From NCBI GenBank assembly GCA_937900465.1, contig CALCEJ010000155.1, positions 1-64,000 on the forward strand: 64,000 bases of DNA. Direction: 5' to 3'. Each line of letters starts with the position of its first letter. The stretch's first letter is position 1. The DNA comes from an uncultured Bacteroidales bacterium (GTDB lineage Bacteria > Bacteroidota > Bacteroidia > Bacteroidales > UBA932). The translations under genes and the position numbers were made by a program. Positions 34,261 to 42,155 of this stretch are shown in pieces. The notes under the pieces were generated by a model that had not been told where the DNA came from, did not search any database, and saw nothing but the letters and a program-made list of their open reading frames with translations.

Positions 34261-34413
34261 AATGCCAATAAGCCTTGCGGTTCTCGATTATTACGGCTAT
34301 CTTCGTTCTACTTGCTTAAATACCCTGAACTTCTTTCTCAGGGACAGATTCCGGAATCAAGGGAGCTCCACTGCATCTGTTGCAAGGGAGCTCCAATCTT
34401 GAAGACCCCCTTG

Positions 34414-34503
34414 AAAAATGTGTCCAAAATGTGTCCAAATTTGGGGGATGCTAAAAAATCAGACTTTGCAAGTCTTTATAAATCAACAACTTGCAAAGTC
34501 TGA
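34414..34503. repeat. Right-end repeat of unit 2 with stem-loop
   Basis: AATGTGTCCAAAATGTGTCC at about 34417, then a stem-loop CAGACTTTGCAAGT / ACTTGCAAAGTCTG (34461-34503). Homologous to 21201-21290. The stem-loop can also end the tRNA-Leu transcript. The stretch 34261-34413 shows only two CAAGGGAGCTCCA copies and no convincing gene. Confidence 0.65.
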
Positions 34504-34506
34504 CAA

Positions 34507-34520
34507 GTGCCCCGGGCGGG
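34507..34520. other. Right attachment site (attR) in the tRNA-Leu 3' end
   Basis: GTGCCCCGGGCGGG covers the last acceptor-stem bases of tRNA-Leu. It matches GTGCCTCGGGCGGA at 16466 and GTGCCTCGG at 21294. Confidence 0.65.
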
Positions 34521-34592
34521 ACTCGAACCCGCACGGCCGTTTCGGGCCAAGGGATTTTAAGTCCCTCGTGTCTACCATTCCACCACCAAGGC
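34508..34592 (-). tRNA. tRNA-Leu (anticodon TAA)
   Basis: 85 nt on the minus strand. The acceptor stem GCCTTGG pairs with CCGGGGC (two G-T pairs) plus discriminator A. The anticodon arm GGGAC-TTAAAAT-CCC gives TAA. A long variable arm (GGCCCGAAACGGCC) marks a class II tRNA. The T-arm is GCGGGTTCGAGTCCCGC. CCA is not encoded. Its 3' end is the integration target of the island to its left. A TATCTTTG box lies about 30 bp upstream of the 5' end. Confidence 0.95.
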
Positions 34593-34620
34593 TTACTGGC
34601 GGGTGTTGCCCGCCGAAGTG

Positions 34621-34657
34621 CAAAGATAAGCAAATTTCCCGAAAATGATTATCTTTG
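34621..34657. promoter_or_regulatory. Divergent -7 boxes for tRNA-Leu and the M23 peptidase
   Basis: The minus strand reads TATCTTTG at 34621-34628 (tRNA-Leu). The plus strand reads TATCTTTG at 34650-34657 (peptidase gene). The peptidase ATG is only seven bases after the plus box, so its transcript is likely leaderless. Confidence 0.6.
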
Positions 34658-34663
34658 TAAGCT

Positions 34664-35659
34664 ATGGGAAAAGGAAAGATTCAGATACTGAACCCGGAGA
34701 CGCTGAGAGTCGAGGAGAAAGACATCCGGGATTTCCACGTGGAGAAGACAGTTGCGATACTCGTGACGGCGGTACTTCTTTTCGTGGGCTTTATCTGGAT
34801 ATGGGGCTCCAATCCGGACCTCGTGCTCCCGAAGACGATGATTCTGAGGCGCCGGAGCGCGACCTGGGATTCGCGTCTGGAGGTGCTTTCAGGCCGGATG
34901 GACAAGTATGAGGCTGAGCTCTCGATGCTGGAGGTGAGGGACGATAAGATATACCGCTCGGTTTATGGTATGAACGAAATTCCCTTCGACATCCGGAGTT
35001 CCGTGAACCCGTCCTCGCCCCGTTATGCCGCGATAGCGGACCTGGATAAAGACAGCCGTCTGAGGGCCGTGACGCTCCGGATGGACTCCCTGATGAAACG
35101 CGCCGCCGTCCAGTCCAAGTCCTTCGACGAAATCGAAGTGATTGCAAGGACAACCGGCGAGATGGCTACGTCCATCCCCTCGATCTGCCCCCTCACCCCC
35201 GGCAGTTTCCACCTTTCCAGTCCCTTCGGCACCCGCAGCGACCCCTTCAACGGCACGTCCAAGCGCCACACCGGAATGGACTTTTCCTGCCCCATCGGCA
35301 CTCCCATCTACGCCAGCGGAGACGGCGTCGTGGTCAAGGTGGCCCACGAATTCTACGGCTACGGCAACAGCATAATGGTTGACCACGGATTCGGCTACCG
35401 GACCCGTTATGCCCATATGTCCAAAATCTGCGTCCGTAACGGACAGGTCCTCCGTAGAGGGGACTTCCTCGGGTATTCCGGCCGCTCCGGAAGGGCGACG
35501 GGGCCTCACCTTCATTACGAAGTGTTCTACCGCAACGACTATGTCAATCCGTATCATTTTATGGACCTTGAACTGTCGGAGCAGGACTATGCCGCGATGG
35601 TGAGGATGCCGGAGGAAATAATTGAAGACGGGGAGGAAGCAGGTCCCAATGACGGATAA
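34664..35659 (+). CDS. M23-family metallopeptidase, membrane-anchored
   Basis: 331 residues. One transmembrane segment near the start (VAILVTAVLLFVGFIWIWGS, ~32-51) anchors it with the rest in the periplasm. A linker helix (to ~190) leads to a LytM/M23 domain with the zinc ligands in RHTGMDFSCPIGTPIY (H-x3-D) and GPHLHYEVFY (H-x-H). It should cut peptidoglycan cross-bridges or act as an activator of amidases. The ligands are complete, so catalysis is possible. It lies three bases before a second M23 gene. Confidence 0.9.
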   Translation: MGKGKIQILNPETLRVEEKDIRDFHVEKTVAILVTAVLLFVGFIWIWGSNPDLVLPKTMILRRRSATWDSRLEVLSGRMDKYEAELSMLEVRDDKIYRSVYGMNEIPFDIRSSVNPSSPRYAAIADLDKDSRLRAVTLRMDSLMKRAAVQSKSFDEIEVIARTTGEMATSIPSICPLTPGSFHLSSPFGTRSDPFNGTSKRHTGMDFSCPIGTPIYASGDGVVVKVAHEFYGYGNSIMVDHGFGYRTRYAHMSKICVRNGQVLRRGDFLGYSGRSGRATGPHLHYEVFYRNDYVNPYHFMDLELSEQDYAAMVRMPEEIIEDGEEAGPNDG

Positions 35660-35662
35660 ACT

Positions 35663-36586
35663 ATGACACTTCGAAACAGGAAACAGTCCCGCCTTTCGAG
35701 GCTTCTGCTGAGCGCACTCCGCTTTGCAGTGATTTCCGTGTTCCTTGCAGTCGTGTTCTACGCCGTATTCGCCCTCCTGTTCTCGACCCCGGAGGAGAAG
35801 CGTCTCTCGAGAGAAAACAGGATGGCTGCGAGGAGCTATACGGACCTCAGGAGGAAGGAAAAACTCCTTTCAGACGTGGTTGAAGGGTTGATTGCAAAGG
35901 ATGACACAATCTATGTCCGCCTCTTCGGGACGGATGCCCCGCGAACCGGAGAGACTCAGGGCGTAGCGGAAACGATAGCGTCCGTCGATACCCTTGGAGA
36001 CCAGTTTTTCCTCAGCTACTCCGCCTCCCGCGCGGAGAATCTGATGCGCCTTTCCGAATCTGTCGACGATAACTTCAGGGCCATATTCGACGCCCTCGTG
36101 GAGCGCCCGGACACGATACCCCCGCTGTCCCTCCCGATAGAGGACCTGAATCCGGTCCAGGTAGGCGCCTCCACCGGAGAGAAAGTCAATTCAATCTACA
36201 ATCTCCGGATGACCCACGACGGAATCGACCTCATCGCCCCGCAGGGGACGGAAGTCTTAGCCGCAGCGTCCGGTACAGTCTCCGAGGTAATCCGTACGCG
36301 CCGGGGCCGCGGCAACAGCGTTACGATAGACCACGGTAACGGCTATTCGACTACCTACTCGCTCCTTGGCGACGTGCTGGTCTTGAGGGGAAACAAGGTC
36401 GCAAAGGGGAAGAAGATAGGAACCGTCGGAATCTCCCAGATGAGCTATTCCCCACACCTTCACTACAGCGTACTGAAAGACGGAGAGCCCCTCGACCCGG
36501 TAAATCATTTCTTCGCATCAGTAACCCCCGAGGACTATGAGAAGATGCTTTATATGTCAATAATCACCTTACAATCAATGGACTAA
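35663..36586 (+). CDS. Second M23-family metallopeptidase-like protein
   Basis: 307 residues, built like its upstream neighbour: a transmembrane segment (FAVISVFLAVVFYAVFALLF, ~26-45), a helical linker and a C-terminal LytM domain. The zinc motifs appear as MTHDGIDLIAPQGTEVLAAA and SPHLHYSVLKDGEPLDP, again intact. Typical of paired Bacteroidota cell-wall hydrolases that may act together in division or cell shape. Followed six bases later by a MerR regulator. Confidence 0.88.
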   Translation: MTLRNRKQSRLSRLLLSALRFAVISVFLAVVFYAVFALLFSTPEEKRLSRENRMAARSYTDLRRKEKLLSDVVEGLIAKDDTIYVRLFGTDAPRTGETQGVAETIASVDTLGDQFFLSYSASRAENLMRLSESVDDNFRAIFDALVERPDTIPPLSLPIEDLNPVQVGASTGEKVNSIYNLRMTHDGIDLIAPQGTEVLAAASGTVSEVIRTRRGRGNSVTIDHGNGYSTTYSLLGDVLVLRGNKVAKGKKIGTVGISQMSYSPHLHYSVLKDGEPLDPVNHFFASVTPEDYEKMLYMSIITLQSMD

Positions 36587-36591
36587 CAGCA

Positions 36592-36909
36592 ATGGCAAAA
36601 GTGCTTTATACAATTGGCGAAGCGGCCGAAATACTTGGCGAAAATGTCTCCGCCGTCCGCTACTGGAGCAACTGCTTCGAGAAGTTCCTGAATCCTGCCC
36701 GTAACGGCAAGGGAAACCGCCTGTACCATCCCGAAGATATAGAAACCCTCCGGGAGATCCATCATCTGCTCCGCGTCGAAGGCCTTACCCTCGAGGGTGT
36801 GTCCATTCGCCTTCGCGACGACCGCCGTTCCGTTGAGACCCGCGTCAAGGTGCTGGATTCCCTGAAGGAGATACGGAAAGAACTCCAGGAAGTACGAAAG
36901 AGCCTATGA
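36592..36909 (+). CDS. MerR-family regulator
   Basis: 105 residues. The winged HTH of MerR proteins takes up most of it: YTIGEAAEILGENVSAVRYW, then FLNPARNGKGNRLYHPEDIE. A short helix (VLDSLKEIRKELQEVRKSL) ends it, and there is no effector domain. It overlaps the start of the Nif3 gene by four bases (ATGA). This small MerR is a regular neighbour of the M23 and Nif3 genes in Bacteroidota. The target is unknown. Confidence 0.85.
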   Translation: MAKVLYTIGEAAEILGENVSAVRYWSNCFEKFLNPARNGKGNRLYHPEDIETLREIHHLLRVEGLTLEGVSIRLRDDRRSVETRVKVLDSLKEIRKELQEVRKSL

Positions 36910-37688
36910 GAATCAAAGATATAACCGCCGTAATAGAGCAGTTCGCCCCCCTCGGAATACAGGAGCAGTGGGACAACAGCGGCCTGTCCGTCGGAGACCC
37001 GGACGCGGAAGCGACGGGAGTCCTCGTGGGCTTCGACTGTACCCCGGAGCTCATCGATGAAGCCATCGCGACCGGCTGCAACCTCGTCGTAACTCACCAT
37101 CCCCTGATTTTCCGCGGAATTATGGGCATCCACCCCGGCCGTCCCGTCGACGACGCCATCATCAAGGCCATCCGCGGCGGCATCGCCGTCTATTCGGCCC
37201 ATACCACCGCAGACAAAGTCGCTGCCGGCGTCAGCGGCGCAATGGCCAGGAGGCTGATGCTCGGAGACCAGCGCTTCCTGTGTGCGGACCCCTCCGGAAA
37301 CACCGGCCTTGGAATGACCGGCTACCTCCCCAGGCCTATGACCGCCCCCGAAGCGATCGACTACGTCAAAAACTGCTTCGATCTCAAGGCCGTCCGAACC
37401 TCAAGGCCCATCGAAACCCCCATCACCAAAGTCGCCCTCTGCGGCGGCAGTGGCGGATCGATGATAGCCGATGCGATCTCAGAAGGCGCTCAGCTTTACA
37501 TTTCCGCGGACATTTCCTACCACAATTTCTTCACTCCCGAAGGCTTTATGATTATGGACATAGGCCATTTCGAAAGCGAAGTGGAAATCACGGAAATATT
37601 ATTTTCTCTTATTAGAGAAAAATTTGCTAACTTTGCCGTCCGCAAAAGCGCGGGCCTTGGGTCCGCAAACCCCGTATATTATTACTGA
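36906..37688 (+). CDS. Nif3-like dinuclear metal protein
   Basis: 260 residues, nearer the E. coli YbgI length than the ~365-residue form common in this phylum, so it lacks the inserted domain. Metal ligands are seen in VVTHHPLIFRG, YSAHTTAD and, near the end, IMDIGHFESEVEI. It forms hexameric rings. The proposed role is GTP cyclohydrolase-type or metal-linked hydrolysis, and it is not well settled. It overlaps MerR by four bases and is followed six bases later by the zinc-ribbon gene, its usual partner. Confidence 0.88.
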   Translation: MRIKDITAVIEQFAPLGIQEQWDNSGLSVGDPDAEATGVLVGFDCTPELIDEAIATGCNLVVTHHPLIFRGIMGIHPGRPVDDAIIKAIRGGIAVYSAHTTADKVAAGVSGAMARRLMLGDQRFLCADPSGNTGLGMTGYLPRPMTAPEAIDYVKNCFDLKAVRTSRPIETPITKVALCGGSGGSMIADAISEGAQLYISADISYHNFFTPEGFMIMDIGHFESEVEITEILFSLIREKFANFAVRKSAGLGSANPVYYY

Positions 37689-37694
37689 CACAAT

Positions 37695-38510
37695 ATGGCA
37701 ACGAAGAAAACCGTTAAGAAAGTGGAGGCTCCCATCGACCAGAGGGAGACTTTCGTATCCCTGCAGAAGAATTTCGCAGACTCCTCAGAGTCCGTAGCTG
37801 AGAAGCTCAAGACTCTCTACGAGCTGCAGAAGGCAGATTCTGAGATCGACAAGATCGTCCAGCGCCGCGGCGCCCTCCCTGCAGAGGTGGAGGCCCTTGA
37901 AAGTGAAATCGCTGACCTGAAGACCCGCGAGGCCGCCCTTGCTGAACTCCTCGAGCAGATGAACCGCAACATCGCGGACGCAAAACTCGCAATTGCAGAG
38001 CACGAGAGCCAGATTGAAAAGTACCAGCGCCAGCTCAATACCATCTCCAACAGCCGTGAGTACGACTCCCTTTCCAAGGAGATCGAGAACCAGGAACTCG
38101 AGAAGCAGATCGCTGAGAAGGTCATCGGAGACACCCGCTATGAGATGGCGACAAAGAAAGACGAACTCGACGATCTCCGCTCCCACATCGAAATCCGTAC
38201 AGAAGACCTCCTTGCAAAGAAGGAAGAACTCGACAAGACCGTTGAGTCAACCGCCGCGGAGGAGAAGGTCTGGCAGGATCGCCGCGATGCCCTGGCAGCA
38301 AAGATCGACGATCGTACGATGAGCGCATACGAGCGTATCCGCGCATCGGTCCATAATCACCTTGCCGTCGTAGGCGTCTACAACGAGAACTCCTGCGGAG
38401 GATGTTTCAATACCATCACTCCCCAGCGTCTTGTAGAGGTCTCCTCCAACCGTAAGCTTATAATCTGCGAGCACTGCGGACGCATTATCATCAACCCTGA
38501 CTTTGAGTAG
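37695..38510 (+). CDS. Zinc-ribbon coiled-coil protein (DUF164/C4-type)
   Basis: 271 residues. A long antiparallel coiled coil (residues ~30-215, e.g. LETLYELQKADSEID-like heptads and REYDSLSKEIENQELEKQIA) is capped by a C4 zinc ribbon, with CGGCFNTITPQRLVEV and ICEHCGRIIINP giving the four cysteines. The family is thought to act as a nucleic acid- or translation-linked scaffold. It sits next to Nif3 as in most Bacteroidota. A TAACTTTG box at 37628-37635 inside nif3 may add expression. Confidence 0.85.
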   Translation: MATKKTVKKVEAPIDQRETFVSLQKNFADSSESVAEKLKTLYELQKADSEIDKIVQRRGALPAEVEALESEIADLKTREAALAELLEQMNRNIADAKLAIAEHESQIEKYQRQLNTISNSREYDSLSKEIENQELEKQIAEKVIGDTRYEMATKKDELDDLRSHIEIRTEDLLAKKEELDKTVESTAAEEKVWQDRRDALAAKIDDRTMSAYERIRASVHNHLAVVGVYNENSCGGCFNTITPQRLVEVSSNRKLIICEHCGRIIINPDFE

Positions 38511-38523
38511 TCCTCAATCCGCT

Positions 38524-39990
38524 ATGGCAGAGAATACCGGAAGAAGAAAATCCTCCCAGTCACCAGCCACTCTCGAAGAGCTGATGGGGAACAAACCGCC
38601 TCAGGCCCTCGACGTCGAGGAGGCCGTGCTGGGCGCTATGCTCCTCGACCCCTCGTCGGTGGACCAGGGAATGGAGGAACTCTCCGCCGGCTGCTTCCAC
38701 GATCCCCGCAACCGGATGATTTACGAGGCTATGGCGGAACTTGTGAACGAACACGTCTCCATAGACTACATCACCGTCAGCGAAAAGCTCCGCGCAAAGG
38801 GGAGCCTTGAGGAAATAGGCGGCGCCGTCACCCTTGCGTCGATGTCGCAGAACGTAGGCGCTGCGGCCCATCTTGAGTACTACCTCAAGATCCTCAAGCA
38901 GAAGATGATCCAGCGTGACCTTATCCGCGCTTCGTACGACATCATAGGCGAATCCTTCAAGGACGCGACGAACGTCGACGACCTGATCAATATGGCCCAG
39001 ACCAAGGTCTATGACGCCATCAAGACCAACGAAAAGCACGACGTCCGCGACATCGGAAGCATCATCAACTCCGTGATGGACAATCTCCAGGCCCTCCAGG
39101 GCATTACCGGCCCCAGCGGAGTCCCTTCCGGTTATCCCTCCATCGACAGGATTACCCAGGGTTGGCAGAATTCGGACCTTATCATCCTTGCAGCCCGCCC
39201 TTCGGTGGGTAAGACGGCTTTTGCCCTGAATATCGCCCGTAACGCCGCCGTGGACCACAATATGCCCGTCGCGGTCTTCTCCCTTGAAATGTCCGCAGAC
39301 CAGCTGGGAAAGCGTCTTATCACTACCGAGTCCGGCCTCTCCGGAGAGAAGATCAAGGGCGGAGTTAAGCTCGAAAATTACGAATGGGAGCAGCTGGAAT
39401 ATAAGCTCAAGGCCCTTTCCAAAGCCCCTCTGTATATCGACGACACTCCCGGTATCCCCGTGATGGAATTCCGCACGAAAGCAAAGCGCCTTGTGAAGCA
39501 GAAGGGCGTCCGCCTTATCGTCGTCGACTACCTCCAGCTGATGCAGGGACCTGCTGAACTCCGCGGTCTCCGCGAGCAGGAAGTCGCTGCTATCTCCCGA
39601 ACCCTCAAGGCAACCGCGAAGGATCTCAACATTCCTATCATCGCACTGTCCCAGCTTTCCCGTAATGCGGTCCAGCGTACGGGCGGCGCGGGCAAGCCCC
39701 AGCTCAGCGATCTGCGTGAATCCGGGTCCATCGAGCAGGATGCCGATATGGTGATTTTCATCCATCGCCCGGATTTTGTAGGGTTATCGGAGAACCCCGA
39801 AGACAAGGAGAAAGCGTACATCTGCATCGCGAAGCACAGGAACGGCGAGGTGTGCGATATAGAAATGAAGTACAAGGCCGCTCAGGTGCGTTTTGTGGAG
39901 CCGGATCAGTCTCTGGACATCCAGGCCGCACGCCCGGTTGAAAGTGCGATGAACTACGACTTTCCCTCACAAGGCGGGGAACCGTTTTAG
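38524..39990 (+). CDS. dnaB: Replicative DNA helicase DnaB
   Basis: 488 residues from the ATG at 38524. The hexameric helicase unwinds DNA ahead of the replication fork. The N-terminal helical domain begins PPQALDVEEAVLGAMLLDP. The RecA-like domain has Walker A AARPSVGKTAFALNIARN, Walker B RLIVVDYLQLMQGP, the H3 segment IALSQLSRNAVQRTGG and LRESGSIEQDADMVIFIHRP. No intein is present. Start chosen because the conserved N-terminus follows and the longer frame overlaps the upstream stop. Confidence 0.97.
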   Translation: MAENTGRRKSSQSPATLEELMGNKPPQALDVEEAVLGAMLLDPSSVDQGMEELSAGCFHDPRNRMIYEAMAELVNEHVSIDYITVSEKLRAKGSLEEIGGAVTLASMSQNVGAAAHLEYYLKILKQKMIQRDLIRASYDIIGESFKDATNVDDLINMAQTKVYDAIKTNEKHDVRDIGSIINSVMDNLQALQGITGPSGVPSGYPSIDRITQGWQNSDLIILAARPSVGKTAFALNIARNAAVDHNMPVAVFSLEMSADQLGKRLITTESGLSGEKIKGGVKLENYEWEQLEYKLKALSKAPLYIDDTPGIPVMEFRTKAKRLVKQKGVRLIVVDYLQLMQGPAELRGLREQEVAAISRTLKATAKDLNIPIIALSQLSRNAVQRTGGAGKPQLSDLRESGSIEQDADMVIFIHRPDFVGLSENPEDKEKAYICIAKHRNGEVCDIEMKYKAAQVRFVEPDQSLDIQAARPVESAMNYDFPSQGGEPF

Positions 39991-39993
39991 AGT

Positions 39994-40842
39994 ATGAAAT
40001 CTTTTATTGGAAAATTATTTTTCGCTGCGGCGCTGATTCTTTCGACCCAAGCTCTTACCCTCCGTGCAGACGAATCCGGGAACGCTCCTTTCACTCCCGG
40101 TGAAAAGCTTGTCTACAAGGGCTCGTACAACTGGCTCGGAACCGTCACGGACGTCGTAACCGGAAGCCTGACGATGGATGAGGCTACCCTTGACGGGAAA
40201 ACCGTTTACAAAACCCGTCTGAAGGCGTTTACGGCAAAATTCTTCGATGTCTTTTTCAAGGTCAGGGAGGATTTCCAGACCTACCTCTCAAAGGACGGGT
40301 CCTTCCGCGCCCTGAAAAACACCCGTAACACCGAAGAGGGTAAATATATCTGTACCAGCAAGTTCATCTATGACTGGACTGCAGGATATATCCGCGCTGA
40401 CATTCACAAGAGCACCCGTGGAGACAAGTACCTGGATATGCCCCTCAGGGAAAAGACTTATGACCTCCCTTCCGTCCTCTACTACGTGAGGACCCTCGAC
40501 CTTGCGGGTATGCGCGAGGAAACTGCGGTGACAATCCCATACGTCCTTGCGGAGAAAAACGTCTCAATCACCATTACGGCGAAGGGAAAGGAAAAGAAAT
40601 ATGTGAAGGGATTAGGCACCGTGGACTGCCTGAAGTACGGCTGTACCGTGCTCCAGGGGGAAATGTTCGAGGGTGACGAGGATGCCGTGATTTGGTTTTC
40701 GAACGACGACAACAAGATAATCGTCGCCTTCTCCGCACCCCTTAAGATCGGAGCCGTGGGCGGACGCCTCATCTCCTACGAGGGGCTTTCCCATCCTTTC
40801 ACCGCCCTTCTCTCAACCAAAAAACTCAAAGGCGCTAAATGA
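39994..40842 (+). CDS. DUF3108-domain exported protein
   Basis: 282 residues with a signal peptide (MKSFIGKLFFAAALILSTQA). The body matches DUF3108, an exported beta-rich domain: FTPGEKLVYKGSYNWLGTVT, then FFKVREDFQTYLSKDGSFRA, then GKYICTSKFIYDW. Function unknown. A periplasmic or outer-membrane-facing role is likely. It starts four bases after dnaB and overlaps the RseC-like gene by four bases. Confidence 0.82.
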   Translation: MKSFIGKLFFAAALILSTQALTLRADESGNAPFTPGEKLVYKGSYNWLGTVTDVVTGSLTMDEATLDGKTVYKTRLKAFTAKFFDVFFKVREDFQTYLSKDGSFRALKNTRNTEEGKYICTSKFIYDWTAGYIRADIHKSTRGDKYLDMPLREKTYDLPSVLYYVRTLDLAGMREETAVTIPYVLAEKNVSITITAKGKEKKYVKGLGTVDCLKYGCTVLQGEMFEGDEDAVIWFSNDDNKIIVAFSAPLKIGAVGGRLISYEGLSHPFTALLSTKKLKGAK

Positions 40843-41252
40843 GAGAACAGATAGCCCATAAGGGGAGAGTCCTTTCCGTGACACCCGAGACCACGATAGT
40901 GTCCATCGTCTCCCGTGCTGCCTGTGCGGAATGTCACGCCTCCTCCCTCTGCGGGCTGTCAGAACTCAAAGAAAAGAAAATTGAAGTCCCGACACCTCCC
41001 TCCGCGACCTACCGCGAAGGCGACGAGGTGGAAGTCGTCCTGAAGGGTTCTATGGGCCTTAAGGCCGTGTGGATCGCTTATGTCATACCCCTGATTGTCC
41101 TCCTTGTCGTCGCCCTTGGCCTCAGCGCCCTGGGCGCAGGGGAACTTGTGTGCGGAGCTTCGGCTGTCGTCGCCGTCGCCGCATACTATTTCGTGATATG
41201 GCTGCTTCGGGACAGGCTGGAAAACGAATACGTGTTTACTATAAAACAATAG
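40839..41252 (+). CDS. RseC/MucC-like SoxR-reducing system protein
   Basis: 137 residues. The N-terminal domain has the conserved cysteine cluster CAECHASSLC. Two transmembrane helices follow (WIAYVIPLIVLLVVALGLSA and VAVAAYYFVIWLLR). RseC-type proteins are regularly the first gene of rnf operons in this phylum and are thought to help redox delivery to, or assembly of, the Rnf complex. It overlaps the upstream gene by four bases and precedes rnfB by six. Confidence 0.85.
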   Translation: MREQIAHKGRVLSVTPETTIVSIVSRAACAECHASSLCGLSELKEKKIEVPTPPSATYREGDEVEVVLKGSMGLKAVWIAYVIPLIVLLVVALGLSALGAGELVCGASAVVAVAAYYFVIWLLRDRLENEYVFTIKQ

Positions 41253-41258
41253 AGTGCG

Positions 41259-42155
41259 ATGATGGTCAAAATCTTTATTTGGACGGTCGTTGTCATCACG
41301 GTACTGGGCCTTGTGCTCGCCCTCGTCCTTTTCCTGATAGCAAAGCGCTTCAGGGTGGAGGAGGATCCACGCATCGATGAGGTGGAGAAGGCGATGCCGG
41401 GGGCAAACTGCGGCGGATGCGGATTCGCAGGCTGCCGCGCCTTTGCGGAAGCTACCGTGAAAGCCGGAAACCTGGACACCAACTACTGTCCGGTCGGAGG
41501 CAACGAAACAATGTCCAGGGTGGCCGCTATCCTTGGCTATGAGGTCAAGGAGAAAGCCCCTATGGTTGCGGTCGTAAGGTGTAACGGCGCCTGTGGGAAA
41601 CGCCCTGTCGTCAATGATTACGACGGAGCCCTTTCCTGCCGTGTGAAGGCAACCCTTTACAGCGGCGATACCGGGTGTCCTTTCGGGTGTCTGGGATGTG
41701 GAGACTGCGTGGAGGCCTGCCAGTTCGGGGCCCTTTCGATGGATCCTGAAACCGGACTTCCCGTCGTGGATGAAACGAAGTGCACTGCGTGCGGCGCCTG
41801 CGTCAAGGCCTGCCCCAAGCGCATCATCGAGCTCCGCGCCAAGGGCCCCCGCGGAATGAGGGTCTGGGTTTCCTGCGTGAACAAGGACAAGGGTGCGGTC
41901 GCGAAGAAGGCCTGCGCCGCCGCCTGCATAGGGTGCGGAATCTGCGCGAAGACCTGTCGCCACGAAGCGATAACCGTAACTGACAACGTCGCCTATATCG
42001 ATTACGGCAAGTGCAAGCTTTGCCGTGAGTGCATCGCAATGTGCCCTACCGGAGCCATCCACGAGTCGGGCTTCCCCAAGCCCCTTGACAAGGCGGCGAC
42101 CAAGGCAAGGATACTCGAGCGTCAGAAGAAAGAAAAGGAGGCCAGCAATGAGTAA
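41259..42155 (+). CDS. rnfB: Rnf complex subunit B (ferredoxin-like)
   Basis: 298 residues. An N-terminal membrane helix (VVVITVLGLVLALVLFLIAK) anchors the protein. The 4Fe-4S motif AMPGANCGGCGFAGCRAFAE with a following C is the RnfB hallmark. At least two further ferredoxin-type domains follow (CLGCGDCVEACQFGAL, CTACGACVKACPKRI, CIGCGICAKTC, CKLCRECIAMCPTGAI). It takes electrons from reduced ferredoxin. The rnfC start overlaps its last eight bases. Confidence 0.95.
   Translation: MMVKIFIWTVVVITVLGLVLALVLFLIAKRFRVEEDPRIDEVEKAMPGANCGGCGFAGCRAFAEATVKAGNLDTNYCPVGGNETMSRVAAILGYEVKEKAPMVAVVRCNGACGKRPVVNDYDGALSCRVKATLYSGDTGCPFGCLGCGDCVEACQFGALSMDPETGLPVVDETKCTACGACVKACPKRIIELRAKGPRGMRVWVSCVNKDKGAVAKKACAAACIGCGICAKTCRHEAITVTDNVAYIDYGKCKLCRECIAMCPTGAIHESGFPKPLDKAATKARILERQKKEKEASNE

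Larger units (their letters stand above)
21294..34520. mobile_element. Integrative element at tRNA-Leu (unit 2)
   Basis: A 13.2-kb element between GTGCCTCGG (21294) and the tRNA-Leu 3' end GTGCCCCGGGCGGG (34507-34520). It encodes a tyrosine integrase at its left edge, an excisionase-like HTH protein and a serine recombinase. Cargo includes a DpnII-type restriction-modification system, an orphan cytosine methyltransferase and six or seven unknown genes. Palindromic and iterated motifs recur only inside it. No relaxase, coupling protein or conjugation gene was seen, so it is a mobilisable or passive island rather than a self-transmissible ICE. Confidence 0.75.

Noticed and set aside
34262..34408. 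Short frame after the LPTM-repeat protein
   Set aside because: About 49 codons, with an internal CAAGGGAGCTCCA repeat and no recognisable feature. Not enough to call a gene.
16466..34520. Self-transmissible conjugative element
   Set aside because: No relaxase, coupling protein, TraG-like ATPase or other Tra gene is visible, so only an integrative island is claimed.
38560..39765. 401-residue minus-strand frame across dnaB
   Set aside because: Antisense to DnaB with no motif of its own.
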